This document shows, one piece after another, positions 54,945 to 64,000 of a stretch of 64,000 nucleotides of DNA. This stretch comes from Acholoe squamosa (lineage: Eukaryota > Annelida > Polychaeta > Phyllodocida > Polynoidae), in NCBI GenBank assembly GCA_949317995.1, contig OX439051.1, positions 43,651,250 through 43,715,249 of the forward strand. Direction: 5' to 3'. Below the pieces are notes generated by a model. It had not been told where the DNA came from and did not search any database. It saw only the letters and a program-made list of their open reading frames with translations. Position numbers and translations under genes: made by a program. The first letter of the stretch is position 1. Every line of letters starts with the position of its first letter.

Positions 54945-55085
54945 TCATAAAACTGAACAGTGAACCACCCTAATTGGGTTGCAGTGAACCAGTGTAATTT
55001 CAAGAAGCCCCAGATGGCAGTATGACAGTACAAGGAATCTCTGTGAAAGTAATGACAGATGTCTGGCAGCTTTGGGAAAGGATTT
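54945..55085 (+). repeat. Interspersed repeat family member (plus)
   Basis: It shares the ordered blocks listed for 37065-37235. It is present in copies B and C but absent from copy A. Confidence 0.5.
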
Positions 55086-55696
55086 TGCAGTTACATGGAC
55101 AACATTTTTTACCGTGCATGGTGGGGATGGATGGAGGAGATGCAAGGTCCCCTTGTTGATGTTTTATCGGTCGCTAATGACCCGGATATGGACTCGGTCC
55201 CTCACCCGGTAGTGAAAGGAAATCTCTTTCAATTTTTTTTTTATGTAAGTGCACAAGAGAACAACCTCCTTAAAAAGCCAGTTTACAGTTTCTAGATCAT
55301 TGATGGGTCTTATACCTGAATCCCTAGGGTACATTTGTTTTCTTTATAATAAGTGGCCCCAGTGTATTGGGCTCACTGGTGCTCATAGGATAGTAGGTAA
55401 TGGGTTGTTACTTCTGCTCAGATGGTCATGCACTTAACCTGCATCAATATACACTGCAGCCATTTGCTATCATGTCACCTGAGTGTAGCCCTCGCAGGTA
55501 ACTTGTCAATTCTGCACTAACCCATCACTATAGGTTTGAAACTCTCCCCATGGGTTCATGATGCACTAATGTAGAACTGGTAGATATAGACCCATGCAGG
55601 CACTGAAAAGGTGACTCAGCAGAGGGATGACCTCCATTGAATCTACAGTGGATTTTACCTCCTCTGACACCTTGTGGGCAGATCCTGAACCATAAG

Positions 55697-56129
55697 GGTG
55701 TGGTGGTCCCGCGTCGTCTTCGAGGTACCTTCGTGGTCCTCGTGGGCGACATCGAGAGCACCTCTATTACCCGACGCCTGAGGGCGCTGGAGTCCAGCGC
55801 CACGTCACCACTTGGTCACGTGGCCCTCGACTCCGGTGTATATAAGGCCGTTGTACGGCCTTCCTCAGGGTCAGTCCAGCCCAGACTGACCATCGTGAGC
55901 GATGGTTGGCGGCTGCCCGGCTACCATATTCTGATACTTCTCTGTGCTGCTGCACAGAGAAGGTACATGTAGAATATTAACTGCAGACACTAGAAGGCCT
56001 AGTGTCGAACGTGCTTTAGAGTTCAAACTCTGCCACCTGTAACTGTGATCGAGAACGGCTGATGCCTATGTGTTATTAGACAATAAAGCTTTAACTGGAA
56101 CCTGAATAGTTGTTCTTCGTTGTTTATCG
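55697..56129 (+). repeat. 433-bp unit 1: TATA box, five hairpins, AATAAA
   Basis: TATATAAG lies at 55839-55846 and AATAAA at 56082-56087. Between them are five perfect short inverted repeats: 55846-55860 (GGCCGT/ACGGCC), 55869-55891 (GGTCAGTC/GACTGACC), 55891-55904 (CATCG/CGATG), 55937-55962 (CTTCTCTGTGC/GCACAGAGAAG) and 55986-56106 in its first part only, to 56006 (GACACTAG/CTAGTGTC). The layout resembles an LTR (promoter, R, poly-A), but the ends are not TG...CA. A structured non-coding RNA gene is the alternative. The unit is much more GC-rich than its surroundings. Confidence 0.7.
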
Positions 56130-57733
56130 GTCCCTTGCTTGCCAAAAACCTATTTATACCATGGAAACCCTATGATGAATGTGTGATGAACCAAATTGAT
56201 AAAATTGAAACCAATATACAAGAAGTAGTAAAACTGGTACATGATATTAACACCATTAAGTCCTCAGCTATTGAAAATATCTCTTCAACTATATTAAAAA
56301 CAGTCTTCAAGCATGCTCCCTCTAAATTAGTTAAAATTTTCAATTTGTCTTTTGCCCAAAATTGTATCCCAAATTCATGGAAGATATCAAAGGTCACGCC
56401 TATACCCAAAGCAGGAGATCAGAAACTTGTAAACAATTATAGACCAATTTCACTACTTCCTTTACCAGGTAAACTAATAGAGAAAATTGTACACAACCGA
56501 GTTTATGGATTTTTAATAAAAGAAAACATACTAACACCATAGCAGGGTGGGTTCAGATCTGGCTTTAGTACTATTGATACATTGGCAAAATTTACTGATG
56601 ACATTAAAAGAAATTTAAATGTGGGTAAATCAACAGTAGCTGCATTTATAGATCTAAAGAAAGCTTTTGACACTGTAGACCATTCAGTCTTATTAACCAA
56701 AATACATCACTATGGTATCCGATCGAATACTTATCACTGGTTTAAAAATTATTTAGAAAACAGATATCAAACTACCATGGCTAATGGAATACTATCTGAC
56801 CGAGCTAAAGTGTCCTGTGGCGTACCCCAAGGCTCAATTTTAGGTCCTTTACTTTTCTTAATCTATGTCAATGATGTTACGAAATGTGTGAAAAATCGCG
56901 AAGTTAGACTATATGCTGATGATACTGTTATTTACTCTTCTCAAAATATATTTGATCATGCCAAATCATATCTACAGAATGATTTAGAGGCCTATGAAAC
57001 CTGGTGTATTCAAAATAAACTATCCATAAATGCCTCCAAAACAAAAATTATGTTTTTCTCCTCTAGTACAAGGAGATTGAATACGCTAACTGCCAACATC
57101 AAACTTAACGACCAATTATTACAAGTCGTACCTAGCTATAAGTACTTAGGTGTTATACTGGACCCACTTCTCCATTACAACCTACATTTAAACAATCAAG
57201 TTAAAACCATAGCCTACAAAACTTACAAACTATGTTTACTAAGAAAATATCTAGATGTCAAACTGGCTATACAAATATATAAATCAACCATATTACCCTA
57301 TATGGAATATGCAGATATTGTATTCATGACTACTTACGATAAGTATCTGGACCCACTCCAGTATGCACAAAACAGGTGTTTAAAAATCTGTTTAAAAGTT
57401 CCACATCTAACCAATACCAAATATGTACATAATACCACTAGATTGAATATGCTGGACGATAGGAGAGATGCCCATTTACTAAACTATATGTACAACAGAT
57501 CGAGATGTGATGTGTATAGTGATAAAAGAAATCTAACAACTCGTTTACATGATGCTCCTACTGTTAAATGTATTACCCCAAACTGTCTTTCCTATGCTAG
57601 AAGTGTAGAATTCCATGGTGCCATTGCCTGGAACTCCTTATCAAACGACCGAAGAAATATTCCTGAATTTAGCAAATTTAAAAATGATACAATTAACCTG
57701 ATGAAAGGATTATTGCCCTACGATGAGGACTAA
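56120..57733 (+). pseudogene. 5'-truncated LINE reverse transcriptase, one in-frame stop
   Basis: The LINE part starts at about 56130, already inside the ORF2 linker. RT blocks are NNYRPISLLPLPGKL, GGFRSGFSTID, AFIDLKKAFDTVDH, GVPQGSILGPLLFLIYVND, the catalytic YADD, then YLGVILD and a full C-terminal domain ending at TAA 57733. A single TAG at 56540-56542 lies between finger motifs, with the register unchanged on both sides (56582 is only the next ATG). Endonuclease is absent. A 3' untranslated region and an A-rich tail (58140-58166) follow. It is related to, but clearly different from, the LINE at 25-28 kb. Confidence 0.85.
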
Positions 57734-58192
57734 TTTAATTTACTATTATTATGTGATGTGTGTACACGAATTATATACTGAAAGAAAACTCATTGTTACA
57801 AATATTTTCGAATGCTTATTATATCCCCCCCCATGTACCCTGTATTCTCCATTAGTACTTGTATATTTAAGTGTCATAAGTTTCTAATATAATCTATAAG
57901 TCAGGTAGGACCAGAAGTACCAACCCAAACACATTTGTGGGGATGAGGTCCTCTGCCTTCTTTTTTGTCATTATTTGAAAACTACTACATAATATTGTTG
58001 ACTCTCATTCATTTCTTGTATAAATAACTCGATCAGTATTTTCTTTTCTTCTGTAATTCGATATACCTATGATTGTCAATATTATTGCTTCTACCATTTG
58101 CAATGTATGAAAAATTAAATCAGACAAATAAAGTGAATTCAAAACAAAAAATTCAAAACAAAAAATCAAAAGATTCGATTGAACTTCGAGGT

Positions 58193-58625
58193 GGTGTGGT
58201 GGTCCCGCGTCGTCTTCAAGGTACCTTCGTGGTCCTCGTGGGCGACGTCGAGAGCACCTCTATTACCCGACGCCTGAGGGCGCTGGAGTCCAGCGCCACG
58301 TCACCACTTGGTCACGTGGCCCTCGACTCCGGTGTATATAAGGCCGTTGTACGGCCTTCCTCAGGGTCAGTCCAGCCCCGACTGACCATCGTGAGCGATG
58401 GTTGGCGGCTGCCCGGCTACCATATTCTGATACTTCTCTGTGCTGCTGCACAGAGAAGGTACATGTAGAATATTAACTGCAGACACTAGAAGGCCTAGTG
58501 TTGAACGTGCTATAGAGTTCAAACTCTGCCACCTGTAACTGTGATCGAGAACGGCTGATGCCTATGTGTTATTAGACAATAAAGTTTTAACTGGAACCTG
58601 AATAGTTGTTCTTCGTTGTTTATCG
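58193..58625 (+). repeat. 433-bp unit 2: TATA box, five hairpins, AATAAA
   Basis: This is the same length as unit 1, with about six substitutions. All five stems are kept: one change falls in the loop of hairpin 2, and another turns a G:C pair of hairpin 5 into G:U. The TATA box and AATAAA are unchanged. It is followed by AAAGATTCAATTGAAC, a variant of the tail that precedes it at 58168-58192. Confidence 0.7.
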
Positions 58626-59931
58626 AAAGATTCAATTGAACATCGAGGGGTAGAACACTACAAGTTCATGATTACCAGTGGGGGATACCTGTGCCACCCA
58701 GCGCAGCCTCAATCAACAAAAGCAGAATTTACTGGAAGGAGTCCCACATCTACCAATTGGGAAGTACCTTACACATTTCACAATTGATGACTGACCAATG
58801 AGAAATGACCACTGCATACAGCCTGGCTATTCACTGCATCTGGCAGCATAAACCTTGGTTGGTGTCATCTGTAAGACAAGGATCCCCTATATGCATCCTG
58901 ATTGTGCTGCCTGATTCCAAAATAATGTTAACAACCTTTATGTACATTATGATTACTACTTTGTATGAAAGTGTCGATACATGCAGCAACATTGATGTGA
59001 ACCTAACATCCTTAAGTGTGTAAAGAAATCTTGATAATGAAAAGCTTTAGATGATATTACATATGGCAATTCATAGAAAGAACGAAACAAACCACTTGGA
59101 AATCTCCTTGACGCCCACACTGAGTGTCATCGACATCTCACTAAGCCTGACCCGGGTGATATTATAAGTAACTGTTTGAATTCCTTGCCACATAAGTTCT
59201 CACAAGTCCTTTTAGGTGGCAGACCTAAGGGATATGCTCTAGTTGTCAAAATTGTATACACCCTTATTTGCTAAATACTAGGATTAACTTTGAGAAATGA
59301 AGGAATGAAGAAATTCCAGGTACTTATAATAGGTTCATTAATGTACATATCCATGCCCACAGAGACATACTGTATCTAAGCCAAATAATGATACATCAAA
59401 ATCTCTTAGAGACACAGTTAGTCATCTTTCCCACCTTAGGTACTTTTGAAGTATAATCACAGGTAAAGGATATCATAGTCCTGCAACAACATGTCCCTTT
59501 TTCCTATTTTCACAACTTCTCCTTGTCTAGGGACCTCTATGCAGTCTATCAGACTAGGGCATGGAGATGGGAATGGCAATGCCAGAAATGTCTCCATGTA
59601 CCATAAACACTGAATCTATGTAGAATATATTTGGGGTTAGCAAATGACCTTTCAGTCTTTTCCCTCACGCACACATGAGGTTTCTTATCTCTCCTGTTGC
59701 AGTATTCAGGATCTGGGGTATTTACTTTGATATTCAATAATAAATGCTAGACAATGAAATGATGTCAATACTAATCCCTGATAATACCAGCAAACCTAAG
59801 TGATCTATCTAACATGAAAATAAAATGACACAGATAAGGCATGTCAAATCATATTAGGTTTACAGTGTGCTATTTGGTGGCACATTTGCACATGTTCAAA
59901 AGATGTGTGCTCAATGCATCAAACCTAATGA

Positions 59932-61552
59932 TATATTTTTTTTATGAAGATATATGTCATATGATAACAATAAAGAAAAGATTCTTCAACAAAGCCAAAA
60001 ATTGTAGACTTAATAGGGTGAATGTAGCTTTGGCAAGAGCTAAACAGATTAAAAAAAATATAAACAAAAGACTGGAATTTAAAAGAAAAAATGTAACTAC
60101 AAACCTGTTAAATAGGTTTAAAAATGACCCTAGGCGTTTTTGGAAAATCTTGAATGGAGTTTGGAAAGGTCAGAGTTCAAAGCCTACAATGTGTTTGAAA
60201 GACAACAATGGCAATGTTATTGAACAGTGTCATACTGCAAATTTTGTAAATGATTATTATATAAATATTGGTACAGAATTAGCAAGTCAAATGACTAGCC
60301 TTGCATATGTACAAGATGATTTAAGAATTAATAGTGTTATGAGTCTGAGGGAAGTAACTGTAAATCAATGTGTTAAGACTGTGAAATCTATAATGGGTCA
60401 CAAAAGTTCCTGTATTGAAAATGTACCGTGTAGTATTATAAAATGTCTTTTAAGCCACAAACCATATTTATTACAAAGTTTAGTAAATAAGTCTATTAAT
60501 ACCGGTTCACTACCTGATGTCATGAAACTTGGGCAGATAGTCCCTTTACCCAAAGCTGGTAATTTATCTGATGTATCTAATTGGAGACCCATAACTATGA
60601 CAAATGTTAACAGAGAAGATAATAGACTCACAGTTATTTAGTAACAGGCAGTACGGTTTTATCCCAAATAGGTCAACAGTGGATGCCACATTCAGGTTAA
60701 TACAGTATTTGATTGAAGCAAGAAATAGAGGTGAATACTCTCTGGTATTATTCCTAGACTTAAAGAAAGCATTTAATACAGTAAATTTGAATATATCAAT
60801 GAGTAAATTGCGTAATATTGGTTGTGATAACGACTGCTTAAAGTGGTTAAAAAGTTTTTTATATGATAGAAAACAAATCACCATAGCCAACGATACTAAG
60901 TCTAATGAAAAATTACTGGACTGTGGGGGTAGCACAAGGAACAGTTTTGGGTCCGTTGTTGTTCAATATTTACATAAATGACATAACCAGAGTACTAAAA
61001 AATTGTGAATTCTTTCTATATGCAGATGATGTAGCACTAGTGCTTAATGGTAGAGATACTGAGATCATGAGCAAGCTTATGCAGAGTGATGTTGTCAATA
61101 TTGAGAAATGGTGTAGACAAAATAGTTTGACCATGAACGTTGAAAAAACAAAGGTCCTCTGGTGCAACTCTAACATGCAAAATAAAATATGATATCACCT
61201 TGAATAATACCAAACTGACCTGTGTTGAACATTTTAATTACCTTGGCATTGTAATTGATTATGATTTGAACTTTAATATGCACTGTAAGAAAGTTAACTC
61301 ACAAGGTACTGTTAAATTAAAACAGTTAAGAAATATTGTCAAAACTCTCGCATCAAGAAGAGGACGAGTGTTGGCTTGTATGATGTTTAATTATATACAG
61401 CCAATGGAGAACAGAATTGTCCCAATAAGACCCTCAGGGGTAATGCTAAAATAGAAAACACTGAATGTAAGCCTTTATATTGTCTGACAGTTATAAAATC
61501 TTAAGTACGTTAAGATATTGTTGGCCAATAAACTTGTTTCAAACTCAACTCA
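59932..61552 (+). pseudogene. Decayed LINE fragment with RT motifs in several frames
   Basis: Copy A shows the empty site near 50970 (CATCAAACCTGAGTTGAC). Here that sequence is split, with TCAAACCT to the left and TCAAACTC repeats to the right, a likely target duplication. Frames 59932-60641, 60604-60981, 60905-61192 and 61140-61454 together carry RRFWKILNG, NWRPITM, NRQYGFIPNRSTVDA, LFLDLKKAFNTV, AQGTVLGPLLFNIYIND, YADDVALV and YLGIVID. At least three frameshifts separate them. AATAAA at 61527-61532 precedes the 3' end. The 5' end is truncated before the endonuclease. Confidence 0.8.
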
Positions 61553-61764
61553 AACTCTAAGTTGACGTGGGCAGACACATCATTTTGTCAGAAAAGATTT
61601 TTTTGGTGTACCAGAGCTTTTTATGGAAGCCAGTAGTATGGACAATAGAACCTTAGCAGACACATAGGTGTTAGATGATATTAAGGTAAAGTTGAATGCA
61701 AATTATGGAGCCATCACTGTTCTCTTTTTTTTGCAATAATACATATCTTTTGATTCTTGAATGG

Positions 61765-64000
61765 CACATCAAAGTTAGAAGATAATTCCAATTAAATGGG
61801 ACAATGGAGAGAATTTATGTTCAAATGGAATGAGAAAAAACAACTGATACTTTGTTAGGAAGCAGCAGAAACAGTGGTCATACTGGAGGATGATGATATA
61901 TACAGCTTTGGTCATTAGAGATGTTTTGACTTGAGAGAGGGGGTGATGGGTTTGAGTTGGGTAAAAACTTTTGAATCCTTTTGAATGGGGGTGTAAAATA
62001 CTTCTCTGCCTTTGAGGGGGAGGATGTAGAAAATGTTTGCACATCCCACAGAAACTCACCATCACCCCCTTATTGATAAATAATGACCACTCCTCTAGGT
62101 GGTAAGGCTTCATGTGAGTGTACGCAGAGGCAAGGGTGCCATGTAGACTACAGCAGGTCTGCAGCATGCCATATCATTATCAAAGTGGACATTAAAGAAG
62201 CCGGATCATAAACGGATGAAATGAAGAGGAGAGCTAACTGGTAAGCAGGGAGGTTTGCAGGCTCAAGTGCATGGTGGGTAGTCACAGCAGCATCCCCTGT
62301 GTTACCTATGGACTTGATTCCCTCATTCTGAAGTGTTAAGGTTGGGCTCCTCTATCCATATGCTATCCAAGGACTAGGAGAGTAATGGTTTTGGAGTCTG
62401 GAAAAGTTTTCAGTCTTGAACAGGCTCACTTGAGATACTCAGCACAAAAGAAAATATACCCACTACCCTGACCATCATATCTTCAGGGTAGTTGGTATAT
62501 TACAGCAATCTAAAAGTGCTTATTCATAATAAATTGTACTTCTTCTGACATTATGTCAAATTCAATGCTGGTTAGTCTGAAACTAACATGCTTCAGAGTT
62601 CCACAGTTTCCCACATCACGGGCCCTAAAATTACGGACCAAATGTTCCCGAGCCAGTGCTAGTATATTGCTACGGTATATGTCATAGTGAATGGGTATAT
62701 AGCACTGAAGGGACCAGATGGAACTTTACCCACTATCCTGACCATCACATCTAAAAGAGCTTACACATAAAAACTGACATGATATCAATTTCAATGACAG
62801 TCACTCTGAAAATAACATGTCATAACAGTTTCAGAGTTTCCCACTTCTGAAAATCACAAGCCTGGGCCTAAAATCATGGACCAAATTTTCCCAGGCCAGT
62901 GCTAAAATACTGCTATGGTATATGCCATAGTGAATGGGGATGTAGGACTGAAGGGACCATGATATTCCTCTGAGAAATATGCCATGTGAATCATCTCTAA
63001 TATCCTATGATATATTTCACACTTGATGGGAGGGAGTCCTTTAAACCATATTCATTTATCAGGGGTATATAGAGCATAAAAATCATTAGTCTCTGTGTGA
63101 GCAGAAATTGTGAAGAATATTGCTTCACAGGGCGCAGACATTTATAATCTTAAAAAACCCAGGCCCTTTGAGCTGCCGGCGCTCTGGCCACTCTCTTTTA
63201 CCTAAAGGTGTTTACCGGATCATATCACCTGCAATACCTGCTTAGGCAACAGGTAAAGCAGGCAGCTATAGGGTCTGTCAAAGACATGGAAGTGAAGGAA
63301 AATGAAAAATGGGAGGAGGCTTTGAAAGTAGCAAGCGAAGCAGGACCTTTACCAAATGGGGGCGCCACACAACCTCTTAAATCAGCAGAGTGTTGCTATG
63401 GCAACCAAGGACAGGAGATAAATGTTGCGGGGTAAGGAATGGGACAGAGAGGCACACTGTAAAATAAAACTGTTGAATCTACCAGGGATCCTCGTAAAAC
63501 TGAACACCCTAATTGTGTTGCAGTGAACCACTGTACATTTTTCAAGAAACCCCAGCTGGCAGTATGACAGTACAAGGAATCTCTGTAAAAGTAATGACAG
63601 ATGTCTGGCAGCTTTGGGAAAGGATTTCGCTGTTACATGGACGACATTCTTTACAGTGCATGGTGGGGGTGGATGGAGGATACTGGGGATGGAAGGGGTG
63701 GAAGGGCCCCTTGTTACCTGCCAGCATGACTTGATGTTTTATCGGTTGCTAAAGACCCGGATATGGACTCTGTCCCTCACCCGGTAGTGAAAGGAAATCT
63801 CTTTAATTTTTTTCTGTGATGTAAGTGACCTATTTAATCCTGTAAGGGCTGCAGTTTTATTCATCATGGTGTACAAAACAAACATAGCATGTTTCCTTTC
63901 CAGTGTCATATCCAGAAATGGTGCTAACCCATTTCGGGTTGCATTTAGTATCGGCATGAAAAACCAATACAGAGATGTTATTGTCTAATACAACCTATGA
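61765..64000. repeat. Segmental duplication II, copy C (cut by window end)
   Basis: It starts with the same sequence as 46790 and 51170 and runs collinear to the window end, where it matches 48250-48530. It contains none of the copy B insertions. ORFs in it, such as 63208-63435, mirror ORFs in copy A only because the DNA is duplicated; the copy B counterpart has a stop. Confidence 0.7.
63490..63630 (+). repeat. Interspersed repeat family member (plus, copy C)
   Basis: It matches 54945-55085 closely as part of duplication II. The shared blocks are CAGGGATCCTC, AAACTGAAC and TGGCAGTATGACAGTACAAG. Confidence 0.5.

Larger units (their letters stand above)
55697..58660 (+). mobile_element. Insertion in copy B: tandem pair of hairpin-rich units split by a LINE
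   Basis: Copy A gives the empty site near 49285 (ACATAAGTCCATGA). In copy B the same DNA is interrupted after CATAAG and resumes at AAGTTCATGA. The insert reads unit 1 (433 bp), a LINE fragment, a 25-bp tail, unit 2 (433 bp), a second copy of the tail, and a few more bases. The simplest history is a tandem dimer of a roughly 458-bp unit into which the LINE inserted at the first unit-tail junction. Confidence 0.65.
51170..61765. repeat. Segmental duplication II, copy B
   Basis: The middle copy, more than twice as long as copy A because of inserted elements (51800-52786, about 53141-54147, 55697-58660 and about 59932-61552). It also lacks about 0.5 kb present in A at 48320-48800. It shares the 54940-55160 segment with copy C but not A, so B and C are the more recent pair. 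Confidence 0.75.

Noticed and set aside
56050..56129. Hammerhead ribozyme in the 433-bp unit (CTGATG near 56059 and GAAA after unit 2)
   Set aside because: The core after CTGATG is C instead of A and the distance to GAAA is too long for stem II.
55697..58660. Penelope-like element with pseudo-LTRs
   Set aside because: The direct repeats and short tail recall Penelope elements, but the enclosed RT has LINE motifs (PQGS.LGPLLF, C-terminal LINE domain) and no GIY-YIG domain.

Overview
The window is nuclear DNA from an animal, probably an aquatic invertebrate; I cannot name the species. The evidence is the kind of mobile DNA present: a Ty3/gypsy-type LTR retrotransposon, apurinic-endonuclease-type LINEs, inverted-repeat DNA transposons and MITEs, tRNA-derived sequences, several minisatellites and long (TA)n runs. 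I recognise no host protein-coding gene. One 58-bp open stretch with good splice borders (46590-46647) may be an internal exon, in which case much of the window would be intron.

Region 1 (1344-14711) is a 13.4-kb composite element bounded by 252-bp direct repeats (TG...CA) and an AATC target duplication. Each repeat carries an almost complete tRNA cloverleaf. A primer-binding-site-like octamer after the left repeat and a purine tract before the right one fit a plus-strand LTR element. Its interior is a broken Ty3/gypsy element read mostly on the minus strand: nucleocapsid, protease, RT, RNase H and integrase, then a large zinc-finger-like ORF in the env position. The gypsy gag lies on the plus strand between two inverted 376-bp LTRs. 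Frame continuity and an ATAT site show that gag was flipped by recombination between those LTRs. The gypsy parts appear in circularly permuted order relative to the outer repeats.

Region 2 (about 18.2-35.15 kb) is a two-copy tandem duplication of a roughly 6-kb non-coding unit. Copy 1 carries an 837-bp fold-back element with an 8-bp target duplication. Copy 2 carries a 4.5-kb element with 0.33-kb terminal inverted repeats and a TTA duplication, into which a nearly intact LINE (endonuclease plus RT, one in-frame stop) has inserted.

Region 3 (35.15-46.8 kb) is repeat-rich intergenic or intronic DNA. It holds a 50-bp satellite with a 200-bp higher-order structure, a 56-bp satellite built from a motif scattered through the whole window, a 41-bp minisatellite, two (TA)n tracts and a 129-bp MITE.

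Region 4 (46.8-64.0 kb) is a three-copy segmental duplication. The middle copy has collected at least four insertions, including two decayed LINEs. Comparing the copies gives empty sites that define the insertions. One insertion is a tandem pair of about 458-bp units, each with a TATA box, a run of five short hairpins and a polyadenylation signal; a LINE separates the two.

The least ordinary signals are the LTR with its own tRNA-like domain and matching primer site, the inverted gag, and the hairpin-rich TATA-bearing unit.
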